DNA of 64,000 nucleotides, from positions 61,064,532 through 61,128,531 of the forward strand of contig CM049322.1 in NCBI GenBank assembly GCA_026874595.1, given 5' to 3'. The notes under the pieces were generated by a model. The model saw nothing but the letters and a program-made list of their open reading frames with translations, was not told the origin of the DNA and searched no databases. The DNA comes from Sipunculus nudus. Lineage: Eukaryota > Annelida > Sipuncula > Golfingiida > Sipunculidae. Positions within the stretch are counted from its first letter, which is position 1, and the number at the start of each line of letters is the position of its first letter. This document shows, piece after piece, positions 1-9,800 of the stretch. The translations under genes and the position numbers were made by a program.

Positions 1-253
1 TTTCAGCTTCTAACTCTGTCAGTTTTTATGCTAGAGAGGTCAAAATTTTCGCATCTTGTAGCCCTTGGTGAGTTCTCGGTGATCCAACCGAAAATCTTGC
101 AAAATCTCGCACCGTTTCTCGTCGAATGAGATTTCGCGATTTCACGGTGACATGCCCTATAGGCCACAGATATGCAGGCATCCTTTTGAAACTGATACAT
201 GTTACGTCGTACACTAATATCTCGAAAGCACTTGTTCAGTTTTTGGAAAATTA

Positions 254-270
254 CCGCTAGGGGGCGCTGC
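254..270 (+). promoter_or_regulatory. CTCF-like core motif in the 1,274-bp unit
   Basis: The sequence reads CCGCTAGGGGGCGCTGC, which fits the CTCF core pattern CC(A/G)(C/G)(T/C)AG(G/A)GGGCGC. The copy in the next unit is at 1528-1544. Similarity is by eye to the known animal CTCF motif; binding is inferred. Confidence 0.45.
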
Positions 271-778
271 ACTGCAACCCCGTACCTACTATCATTGTTT
301 AACCATATCTCCAAAACTACACATTTTAGGTACATAAACTGTACACCATATGAATTGGCGTTTCACGGCCTTTCTGCCCATGACCTCTTTTGTTTAATCA
401 TACACGGTCCCCGCAAATTTTAGCAACTTTGTAAAAATTAAAACCCGCATGCACAAATACATATGCCATCACGCATGCATGCACGCGTTTTAGTATGAAA
501 GACAGACACGCTTTCCCGTGACTGCAAAAATTATAGCGTTCGCCGTATAAAATAAGTGACCACAGGCACTCTTTGCGGGCTGGTTTGCCATTTCTTTCGC
601 GTTATAGTTTATTGCTTGCCGGAATCAGAGATTTCGACAAGTATGTTGATCAGTTCCGTTTGTTTGTTTGTCTGTATGTCCCCGCTCTACAGGCCACAAT
701 TTTGCACCAATCGTCCTGAAACTTATAGATAGAGTGTATATACGGTTCTTCTCGGAGCCTATTGTTTTTGGTCACGAT

Positions 779-805
779 CGGTCAAGGGTCAAGGTCAGGG
801 TCACC
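779..805 (+). promoter_or_regulatory. AGGTCA-type half-site cluster
   Basis: Three GGTCA half-sites in direct orientation (ggtcaagggtcaaggtca, then gggtca) lie within 27 bp. The pattern matches nuclear-receptor direct repeats. It recurs 1,274 bp downstream and, in stronger form, throughout the window. Confidence 0.4.
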
Positions 806-1069
806 AAAAAGCTCAAAAACGGTTTTTTCTTCATACCCCCGTCAAAAATAGCCGTAGGCACCTAATCTGTAGCCCGTTTTATTTGCCACTGCATGGCCAC
901 TTCCAACACTGCAAAATTGCCTCATTTCGCTGTTACCATGGTTACGCAATTTTGGGGAGAAATCATGGAATTTCGTGATATTTTTCAAATTTGCAGCAAT
1001 TTTACTGATTCTGAGATATTTTATGTAACATAAGAATATCTCGAAACGGGTTTTTCAGATTTTGGAAAT

Positions 1070-1090
1070 GGCCGCCAGGGGGCGTTGCAG
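1070..1090 (+). promoter_or_regulatory. CTCF-like core motif, GCCGCCAGGGGGCG form
   Basis: GGCCGCCAGGGGGCGTTGCAG is the second CTCF-like core of the 1,274-bp unit and recurs at about 2344-2364. The same variant is found once in every 3.63-kb unit (for example 51263-51280). Binding is inferred. Confidence 0.45.
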
Positions 1091-2748
1091 ATGAAAAAAC
1101 ATGAAAATTTGTTTTGCTGCTATACCTCCAGAACTATTAAACATTGGGCCATTTCCATCACAGCACCTTAAACTAGGGTCCATGGGCTTATTTTTGCGCA
1201 TAGGTGCCAAAGTGCGCTATTGCCAGATTTCTCTATTTTTGGGGTAAAACCTTTGAATTTTGAAAATATGCAGTTTTCAGCTTCTAACTCTGTCAGTTTT
1301 TATGCTAGAGAGGTCAAAATTTTCGCATCTTGTAGCCCTTGGTGAGTTCTCGGTGATCCAACCGAAAATCTTGCAAAATCTCGCACCGTTTCTCGTCGAA
1401 TGAGATTTCGCGATTTCACGGTGACATGCCCTATAGGCCACAGATATGCAGGCATCCTTTTGAAACTGATACATGTTACGTCGTACACTAATATCTCGAA
1501 AGCACTTGTTCAGTTTTTGGAAAATTACCGCTAGGGGGCGCTGCACTGCAACCCCGTACCTACTATCATTGTTTAACCATATCTCCAAAACTACACATTT
1601 TAGGTACATAAACTGTACACCATATGAATTGGCGTTTCACGGCCTTTCTGCCCATGACCTCTTTTGTTTAATCATACACGGTCCCCGCAAATTTTAGCAA
1701 CTTTGTAAAAATTAAAACCCGCATGCACAAATACATATGCCATCACGCATGCATGCACGCGTTTTAGTATGAAAGACAGACACGCTTTCCCGTGACTGCA
1801 AAAATTATAGCGTTCGCCGTATAAAATAAGTGACCACAGGCACTCTTTGCGGGCCGGTTTGCCATTTCTTTCGCGTTATAGTTTATTGCTTGCCGGAATC
1901 AGAGATTTCGACAAGTATGTTGATCAGTTCCGTTTGTTTGTTTGTCTGTATGTCCCCGCTCTACAGGCCACAATTTTGCACCAATCGTCCTGAAACTTAT
2001 AGATAGAGTGTATAATCGGTTCTTCTCGGAGCCTATTGTTTTTGGTCACGATCGGTCAAGGGTCAAGGTCAGGGTCACCAAAAAGCTCAAAAACGGTTTT
2101 TTCTTCATACCCCCGTCAAAAATAGCCGTAGGCACCTAATCTGTAGCCCGTTTTATTTGCCACTGCATGGCCACTTCCAACACTGCAAAATTGCCTCATT
2201 TCGCTGTTACCATGGTTACGCAATTTTGGGGAGAAATCATGGAATTTCGTGATATTTTTCAAATTTGCAGCAATTTTACTGATTCTGAGATATTTTATGT
2301 AACATAAGAATATCTCGAAACGGGTTTTTCAGATTTTGGAAATGGCCGCCAGGGGGCGTTGCAGATGAAAAAACATGAAAATTTGTTTTGCTGCTATACC
2401 TCCAGAACTATTAAACATTGGGCCATTTCCATCACAGCACCTTAAACTAGGGTCCATGGGCTTATTTTTGCGCATAGGTGCCAAAGTGCGCTATTGCCAG
2501 ATTTCTCTATTTTTGGGGTAAAACCTTTGAATTTTGAAAATATGCAGTTTTCAGCTTCTAACTCTGTCAGTTTTTATGCTAGAGAGGTCAAAATTTTCGC
2601 ATCTTGTAGCCCTTGGTGAGTTCTCGGTGATCCAACCGAAAATCTTGCAAAATCTCGCACCGTTTCTCGTCGAATGAGATTTCGCGATTTCACGGTGACA
2701 TGCCCTATAGGCCACAGATATGCAGGCATCCTTTTGAAACTGATACAT

Positions 2749-2940
2749 ACCACGAAGACACGTGCAATTGCCGCAAGTGGCGACAGGGTCCTTACGGTGG
2801 GCAGCCGGCGTGTGCAGCGGTGCGTGTCGGCCTTTCCGGGCCCTGTCTATTATCGTACATGTCGGAGGCACAGTTTAAACTTTATTGCTTGCCGGAAATC
2901 TTCGATTTTCGAAAGCATGTTGGTCACCCGTGTATGTTTG
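2749..2940. repeat. GC-rich module plus GCTTGCCGG hairpin, diverged copy
   Basis: The sequence starts abruptly at accacgaagacacgtg and is much richer in G and C than its surroundings. It aligns along its length with 46961-47130 and the matching part of every 3.63-kb unit, and in both places it runs straight into ttgcttgccggaaatcttcgat. The shared sharp left edge and shared right neighbour suggest it moves as a cassette. I see no clear polymerase III A/B boxes, so a SINE identity is not supported. Confidence 0.75.
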
Positions 2941-3590
2941 TTCCTTCATCTTATGTATTATACTAATATCTCAAACATTATTTTTCATTTTCCCGATATG
3001 GCTGCTAGGGGGCGCTGCACTTGACCCTTCCAAAAAAATCAGTTTTTGAACATATTTCCGTAAGAGTAAACCTATATTACACAAACTATAGCTTATTTTC
3101 TTTCTCTTGGTCTTCTTCAAAACATGGTCAAGTCATCTGGTCTCCATCTTGTGTCAATTTGTCAGTATGTCTGTCTGTTTGTCATTTATCCTCAAATTCG
3201 CCTGCTTGCTAGTTTTTGCACTTTAGATATAGCAATCAACAAGTCAGATATGTGGACGAATCCTTTTGAAACTATTACATCTTATGTCATACACTAATAT
3301 CACGAAACGCATTTGTCGTCTTCAGGATATGTCCACTAGAGGGCGCTGCAGTCGAACATCCCCAGTATATCATTATTTGGCCATATCTAAAAAATTATAA
3401 GCCTCAATTACATAAACTATAGCTTATTTTCTTCCTCTGAGTCTTCTCCATAACCTGTTTAAGTCATCTTGTCTCCATCTTGTGTCCCTTTGTAAGTTTG
3501 TCTGTTTGTTTGTCAGTTGTCCTCAAATTCGCCGGCTTTTTGGTTCTTGAGTCTCACTGATAGCATTCTACAGGCCACCGTTTTGAAAGG
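2941..3590. repeat. Degenerate 330-bp monomers
   Basis: Two diverged copies of the monomer that is regular at 8.5-16.9 kb. Each has ctaatatc, a gctagggggcgctgcac-like core (3001-3018 and 3331-3350), ggccatatct, an acataaactatagcttattttc stretch and a gtctgtttgtcag run. No coding potential is visible. Confidence 0.7.
3331..3350 (+). promoter_or_regulatory. Strong CTCF-like core motif
   Basis: CCACTAGAGGGCGCTGCA is one of the closest matches in the window to the animal CTCF core. It sits in a degenerate monomer, so the core has lasted while its flanks drifted. Confidence 0.5.
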
Positions 3591-4440
3591 ATCATTTTTA
3601 GCTCAGCCGACTTTCAGTCATGCTGGGCTATAGCGATGGGTCTTTGTCCGTCGTCCTTCCATCTGTCCATCCTACTGACCGGCCGTCCGTCTGTTAGCAG
3701 GGCACAAATCGTAACTGTACAGGCTAGGGTCATGAACCCTATGTAGTCTTAGAGGTTTTAAAATGATCTCCTTGCAAACCTGAAATTAGGTCACTGACCT
3801 ATATTCTCGAAGTTACAGGGTGTGTATGCACCCCCCATAAATAATTCTTTTAGCTAAAATGTTCATCCAAAACCTTCCATCTTTCACATACAGCTCATCT
3901 ACCAACAGGGGAAGAACCATAATTATTTTGAAGTCAACAGGTCAAAGGTCAAGGTCACAGCAGTCCCTTTATTTAATGCCTGTGGATGCATTTTAAGCCA
4001 AATCTTTAATCCCAATTATTTGAACGTTTACATATATTTCACCTACTAAGAGGGAGAAGAATCCTATAGATTTTTAGGTCACAAGATCAAAGATCAGGGT
4101 CACAGGATCCAATTTTTTAAAAGGTTGTGAAAACATTTCAAGCTAGACATTTCATTCCAAACTTCCCAGCACTGATATCGCTTCTCTGCCAACAGGGGAA
4201 AAGACCTGTTGATTTTGAGGTCAAAGGTCAAGTTCACTGCACCCACTTTTTGTGTGGAGTCATTTTCAGGAAACTTTTCAATCTATACCTTCCATTTGTC
4301 ATATATGGCTTACTTACCAATAGGGGAAGAAGCCTATCGATGTCGAGTTCAAAATGTCAAAGGTCAAGGACACATTACTTAATTATTCTAAATGGTTGTG
4401 AACATTTTGCAAGTGAAACTGTTCAACCCGTTTCTCAATA
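3591..4440. repeat. 120-150-bp repeats with AGGTCA half-sites
   Basis: Four to five diverged units. Each contains a ccttccat-ttcacatac/gctcatctaccaa segment, the phrase aacaggggaagaa, then gattttgaggtcaaaggtcaaggtcac and a short A/T tract with ttgtgaaaac. Half-site clusters lie near 3930-3960, 4078-4105, 4220-4240 and 4355-4372. The left edge (agctcagccgactttcagtcatgctggg) differs from the neighbouring repeats. I know similar AGGTCA-bearing repeats from mollusc genomes, but cannot confirm a family name here. Confidence 0.65.
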
Positions 4441-5530
4441 ATTCTTGCATGGATTTCCTTGATTTTTGCTATATATTTTGATCTTATATTTGCCCTTTGT
4501 GGTGTTTCTTTTGAGGTATCAAGCAAGCTATGGGAATAGTTACTGATAGCTTAACAATCATTCATTTTTCCTTAGACCATCAAGTCACTGTGTTTTAACC
4601 AGACATAGGTGATGTATATTTCTGTTGTCGTAGAAAATTTCAACATATTGGCAAATTGGTTCTTCAAAATGTGACTGGAAGTTGTGAATCTCAGCCCATG
4701 ATGTGGCAGGTCATGCTTGGCAGCTGAGCGTCATGACCCATGGGTCACTTGTTAAACTATTACATCTTACATCTTACAGTAACAGATTATTCATTTTCTG
4801 GAAATTGCCAAAAGGGGGGCGTTGCGTTGCGTCCCCTATATATATTTCTTTGCCATATCTACAAAACTATAAATTTCAATTACAAACACTATGACTTATT
4901 GTCTTCCTTTAAATCTTCTCCATAATCTGAGTTAGTCATCTGGTCTTATTCTTGTGTCACTTTTTCAGTATGTCTGTCTGTTTGTCAGTGATCCTCTATT
5001 TCATCTGCTTGCTGGATCTTGCGTCTTACAGTTAGCAATTTTCAGGCCACAGTTTTTCAGTATGTCTGTCTGTTTGTCAGTGATCCTCATTTTCGCCTGA
5101 TTGCTGGATCTTGCGTCTTACAGTTACAAATCTTCAGGCCACAGTTTTGAAGGAATCCTTTTGGAATTGGAACATCTCTTACAATAATATATACATCTTG
5201 GAACATTTCTTACAATAATATCTCAATAGAAATTTTTAATTTTTGGGATATGGCCGCTAGGGGATGCTGCGGTAGAGCCTCCACACCATATCATTTTTTG
5301 GCCATATCTCCGACATTATAAACTCTACCTTCACTTGTAGTCTGTTATCTCAGGTGTGTCAGTATATTTGTCTGTTTTGAGCTATGTCTGATTTCATGTT
5401 CTTTTGTGTGATATATGTCGTTCAAAAGGCCAAACGTTCCAGCAATCGCTTTAAAAGTCATTCAATTGATAGAAAATCGTCAGTTTGTCCTGTTTGTCCA
5501 TCTGTCTGTCATTTAAGTCCGGCAAGCTCT
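4441..5530. repeat. Degenerate 330-bp monomer field
   Basis: After about 250 bp with no recognisable content (4441-4690), the 330-bp monomer phrases return in diverged form, with damaged CTCF-like cores near 4807 and 5252. A local duplication repeats tcagtatgtctgtctgtttgtcagtgatcctc at about 4964 and 5059. No gene is visible. Confidence 0.6.
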
Positions 5531-5539
5531 CGACCTATG

Positions 5540-6890
5540 GTCGTCTAGTTTGTTTGTTTGTTTGTTTGTCTGTCTGTCTGTCTGTATGTCTGCGCGCTAC
5601 AAGCCACAATTTTAAAGCAATCGCTCTGAAACTTTTACATTAAGTGTAAAATCGGTTCTTCTCGGAGCCTATTGTTTTTGGTCATGATCGGTGAAAGGTC
5701 AAGGTCAGTGTCACCAAAACACCTAAAATTTTTATTTTCTTCATATCTTCTTCAATAATAATCGTAGCCGCATAATCTGTAGCTCATTTTACTCCTCTTT
5801 ATATTAGCTTACCAATTGCTATCAAATTTTTCCGGTCAATTTTTACCATGGTAACGTATTTTTGGGGGAAAATCGGAAAATTCGAAAATTTCACTCCAAA
5901 TTTCTCATTTTTTAAGTTAGAGAGGTCTAGTTTTTTGCATTGTGTAGCATTTTATATGCTCTATGGAAAATTAATGCAAGTCTCGCAAAATCTCGTGCCA
6001 TTTTTCGTCAAACGAGATTTTTCGAGATTTCATTAAATACGATTTTGAGGTGGCAGTTTTACAGCTAACGTTCTAAAAGTGACATATTTTCTGTTTTTCT
6101 GTATTATCTCGAACTTGTTTTTTCATTTTTCGAAAATAGCCACCAGGGGGCGTGGTACCGGAAACACTACAACTTTTCATTTTTCCGCAATATCTAAAAA
6201 AATATTAAGCATATAACAATTTTCTTTGTCGCATCTCAAACTAGGATCATTGCCTTATTCCTTCCTACATATAGCCTTGTGCTGCCGTTACCATGGTTAC
6301 CAAATTTTGAGGTTAAACTTGACGATCTGAAAATATGTAGTTTTTGGCTTCTATCTCGGTTAATATTTATGCTTTAAGGGTCTAGTTTTTAGCATAAGGC
6401 TGCTTTCTTTTGGTTCTAAGCCATTCCATTGCAATTCTCGTCAAATCTCGCTCGGTTTATTGCCAAATGAGAAATTAGGAGATTTCACAGAAATGCTTAT
6501 AACTTGATCACGGTTAATGCTAAAATGGAGTAGTTTTCAGCATTTGGTAGTATTTCAGAAGCTGGACATGATTACACTGCAAATCTCGCCACATCTCGTA
6601 TCATCTCCCGCCAAACGAGAACATTTTAGATTTCAAACAAATGTCTTTATGTCGGTCATTTTCATGCTAGATATTTTATTTTTCTATTGTTCAAGAATCA
6701 TTTGACTAGTTTTAAGTGATAAAAGTGAATATCTCGTCATATCTCGCACCATTTCTTGTCAAACGAGAACATGAGACCATTCAAAGAAACGCCTATAATT
6801 GTGTTATTTTTATGTGGAAGACTTATAGTTTTCAGCATTTGATAGCGTCTAACATTCTCGGTCACATTATATGATTATATTGTAGGTTTC
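5540..6890. repeat. Diverged copy of the 1.3/3.6-kb unit
   Basis: It begins with a (GTTT)n(GTCT)n run (5547-5591), then tgcgcgctacaagccacaattt, an AGGTCA cluster (about 5695-5712), ttaccatggtaac (about 5846), a CTCF-like core GCCACCAGGGGGCGTGG (6139-6155), ttaccatggttac (about 6290) and several dyad monomers with tctcgtcaaacgaga-like centres (about 5970-6900). The order of modules matches the 3.63-kb unit. Confidence 0.75.
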
Positions 6891-6939
6891 TTCGAATCTT
6901 GCATCGTTTTTCTTCAAATAAAAAAAGTACATCCAATTG

Positions 6940-7193
6940 CCATGACCATAAGCGATGGCAGTATGTAATAGTAAATGTCGGCAGGGGCATTACATTTGAC
7001 AGTTGGAGCTTTGTTCTATGGATGTGCGATGGTCCATGAAAAGACACAATCCGGATTGATCCCACCTGTGCCTTTGGTGGTGGCCTCTTTTCATTCTTTG
7101 TATGGCCGCACTTTGAGGATTTCAATGCATTGAGAGCTTAATGACCTGTTGTAAAGGATAATCCCTTAAAAAAAAACCAAAAAAAAAAAAAAC
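6940..7193 (+). mobile_element. Possible poly(A)-tailed retroposon (weak)
   Basis: A stretch unlike the flanking satellite interrupts a dyad monomer at about 6930 and ends in an A-rich tail (7167-7193). ggattgatccc at 7053-7063 loosely resembles a polymerase III B box, but I find no convincing A box and no target-site duplication. It could be a SINE, a processed fragment or unrelated spacer. Confidence 0.25.
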
Positions 7194-7265
7194 AAAGAGA
7201 GAGGCTCCCCGAAATGTTACGGAATGCAGAGATAGTGTTGGTAAGCACAATCACAACTATAATAT

Positions 7266-7342
7266 CAGGGACGGATCCCCGATTTGCAGTTGGGTGTGTC
7301 AATTCAGGGACGGCTATCCGGTTTGCAATTAGGGGTAGGGGT
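7266..7342. repeat. Short direct duplication
   Basis: tcagggacggatccccgatt and tcagggacggctatccggtt, each followed by tgcagttgggtg or tgcaattagggg, form two adjacent copies of about 40 bp with point differences. Confidence 0.6.
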
Positions 7343-7361
7343 TAAATATAAATTATACATC

Positions 7362-7362
<1 letters not shown>

Positions 7363-7419
<57 letters not shown>
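7363..7419. repeat. (AAT)n microsatellite
   Basis: About 18 uninterrupted AAT units. On the opposite strand they would read as a tyrosine run, which is not evidence of coding. Confidence 0.98.
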
Positions 7420-7420
<1 letters not shown>

Positions 7421-7915
7421 TACTAATAAAATTTCGCGAAGCTTACTTTTATCATTTTGGAAAATAACCAGCCAGATGCCGCTGCAGTAATCATTATTGT
7501 ACCATATCTCCAAAACTATAAACTGTGTCACAACTTTGATTGTAGCATCTGAAACTAGATTTAATGCGTTTATCATCTTGGTTACTCTTTCATATTCCTC
7601 CCTTACCACAGTGACCTTATGTAGGTTACAATTCATGAAATTCAAAGTATGAAGAATTATTCGAATAGACTGTGGCTTATTTTATTCATGCTTTCAATTT
7701 TGTATGGCATGTGTACACGACCTTCACCTGGAGTTTTTTTTCTGTCTGTCTGTCTGTTTGTCTGTCTACTCGTCTGCGACTTTTGAAAATCAGTAAAACC
7801 ACATAAAGATGTGCTTATGTTTTCCAAACAATAGGGGTTGGTCATTTGACCTGTTCCAAATGTTTTTTGCCTTTCTGCTGTTTGTTGTCTGTTAGTTTGA
7901 CATTCTAATTTCTAC
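7420..7915. other. Spacer with fragmentary satellite
   Basis: A partial monomer remains at the left (aatttcgcgaagc, then gccagatgccgctgcag near 7470). The rest includes a (TCTG)n run (about 7740-7763) and shows no gene or intact repeat. Confidence 0.5.
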
Positions 7916-8064
7916 TTCCGGCAAGTCCGACCTATGGTCGTCTAGTTTGTCTGTCTGTCTGTCTGTGTACTCTCTACAGGCCACAATTTTCCAGCAATTG
8001 CTTTCAAACTTATACAGCTGGTAGACAAGCAAAAGTCCTCGGGGCCTATTGTTTTTGGGCAATA

Positions 8065-8090
8065 CAGGTCAAAGGTCAAGGTCAAGGTCA
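8065..8090 (+). promoter_or_regulatory. Four tandem AGGTCA half-sites (DR1+DR0+DR0)
   Basis: AGGTCA occurs at 8066-8071, 8073-8078, 8079-8084 and 8085-8090. The first pair is a perfect DR1 and the rest are head-to-tail. The TCAAGGTCA extended half-site (ERR/NR5A type) is also present. Equivalent clusters lie near 9899, 11600, 13665 and 15398. Receptor binding is inferred from motif knowledge. Confidence 0.5.
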
Positions 8091-8218
8091 TCAAAACTTC
8101 TTAAAACGGTTTTTTCTTCCTATCTTTGTCACTATTAGTCGTATCTTCTTGAAACATAGCTCAGTTTAAACGTCATTCCAAGGCTAGTCATCTGGTGTGT
8201 AGCTGACTCAAATTTGCC

Positions 8219-8233
8219 GTAACCATGGTTACG
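8219..8233. promoter_or_regulatory. GTAACCATGGTTAC palindrome
   Basis: This is a perfect 14-bp palindrome. Near-identical forms (gttaccatggttac, gtaaccatggtaac) occur once or more in every repeat family in the window. The half-site spacing resembles the RFX X-box (GTNRCC-AT-RGYAAC), and the version near 10050 fits that pattern best. Function is unknown. Confidence 0.4.
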
Positions 8234-9675
8234 AATTTTTGGGGAAAAGTCATGATATTCTGAATTAAGGGGTCTTATTTTTCTAACTTTGTCAGTTTTA
8301 AAGCTAGAGAGGTCTAGTTTTTTGCATCAGGTAGCATTTAACAAGTACTGCAAGATTTTATTAAAATTCTCGCGATATCTCGTACAATATCTCGTCAAAC
8401 GAGATATTTCGAGATTTCACTAATCTTCCCCTATAGGCCACAGTTTTGCAGGAATCTTTTTGAAACTGACATATTGAAAGTCCTACACTATTATCTCGAA
8501 ATCCATTTTTCATTTTTTTAATTCGGCCGCTAGGGGGCGCTGGGTGCAAACCTCTCCAACATATCATGTTTTGGCAATATCTCCAAAATTATAAGCCTCA
8601 ATTACATAAACTATATCTTATTTTCATCCTCTGAGTCTTTTCTAAATCCTGGTGTAGTCATTTCGACTCAATCTTGAGTCACTTTGTCAGTGTGTCCGTC
8701 TTTTTCTCAGTTTTCATCAAATTCGAATGCTTATCTGTTTTGGCGTCTCACATATAGCATTCCACAGGTCAAAGTTTTGAAAGAATCCTTTAAAACTATT
8801 ACATCTTATGTCTTACACTAATATCTCGAAGCCGATTTTTCATTTTCCAGAATTGGCCGCTAGGGGGCGGTGCACTGAAACTTTCACAACATATCATTTT
8901 TTGGCCATATCTCCAAAACTATAAACCTCATTTACATAAACTATACCTTATTTTCTTCCTCTGGGTCTTTCCAAAAACCTGGTGTATTCATTTGGTCTCA
9001 ATCTTGAGTCACTTTGTCTGTGTGTCCGTCTGTTTCTCAGTTGTCCTCAAAAATTCGCTTGCTTGCCGGTCCTTGCGTCTCACATATAGCATTCTACAGG
9101 CCACAGTTTTGAAAGAATCCTTTTAAAACTATTACATCTTATGTCTTACACTAGTTTCTCGAAATAAATTTTTCATTTTCCAGATATGGCCGCTAGGGGG
9201 CGGTGCACTCAAACTTCCGCAACATATCATTTTTTGCTAATATCTCCAAAAGTATAAACCTCATTTACATAAACTATAGCTTATTATCTTCCTCTGAGGT
9301 TTCTTCATAACAAGATTAAGTCATCTGTTCTCAATCTTGGGTCAGTTTGTCAGTATGTTTGTCTGTTTTACAGTTGTCCTTAATTTCGCCTGCTTCCTGG
9401 TTCTTGCGTCTCACATATACCATTCTACTGGCCACAGTTTTGCAGGAATCGCTTTGTCACTTACACTTGTCATATTTCGTAACGATATCTGGAAGGCCTA
9501 TATTTATTATTCAAATAAGTCAAAGGTCAAGGTCAAGATGATCAAAACGTAACAATTTTTTTTTCTTCAGAACTTTGTTAATATTGATCCTATCTTTACA
9601 AACTAGGGATTATTTTATTTCACTTTGACATTTCTCGTTCATCTGACTAACTTTACGTCATTTCCGGCAAGCGCG

Positions 9676-9693
9676 TGACCTCAGGTCATCTAG
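9676..9693. other. Everted palindrome TGACCTcAGGTCA followed by TCTAG
   Basis: The 13-bp perfect palindrome at 9676-9688 is followed directly by tctag and then T. It opens every higher-order unit (also 11454, 16993+15, 42009+15; changed to tgacctctggtca in many). A short terminal hairpin followed by CTRR and then T is the layout of a Helitron 3' end, so this is a candidate element terminus. It is equally an everted AGGTCA pair with one-base spacing. Confidence 0.35.
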
Positions 9694-9710
9694 TCTGTTT
9701 GTTGCTTGCC

Positions 9711-9800
9711 GGAAATCTTCGATTTCTGCAAGCAGGTTGGTCAGTCGCGGATGTCTGTTTGTCTGTTTGTTTGTTTGTCTGTCTGTCTGTCTGTCTGTGT
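9711..9800. repeat. GCTTGCCGG hairpin and GT-rich microsatellite
   Basis: gcttgccggaaatc and gatttctgcaagc are inverted copies around a TTC loop, followed by gttggtcag and a (GTTT)n(GTCT)n run to about 9800. This module is absent from the sister units at 7916, 11439, 13515 and 15248, so it is an extra insertion in this unit. Confidence 0.7.

Larger units (their letters stand above)
1..2748. repeat. 1,274-bp tandem repeat, about 2.16 copies
   Basis: Position 1 recurs at 1275 and 2549. The first two copies differ only at scattered bases (for example gggctgg against gggccgg near 580/1854, and a small change in the tata...cggttctt segment near 740/2013). The third copy breaks off at about 2748, where a GC-rich module begins. 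Each unit holds two CTCF-like cores, a GT-rich run with a degenerate GCTTGCCGG hairpin (about 614-650), an AGGTCA cluster (about 779-805) and a CCATGG palindrome (about 936-950). It is a rearranged subset of the 3.63-kb unit seen at the other end of the window. The array is cut by the window start. Confidence 0.95.

Noticed and set aside
2749-2880. tRNA- or 5S-derived SINE head in the GC-rich module
   Set aside because: No convincing A/B or internal control boxes were found on either strand.
7304-7645. Minus-strand frame with a long tyrosine run
   Set aside because: The run is the (AAT)n microsatellite; the rest is degenerate satellite.
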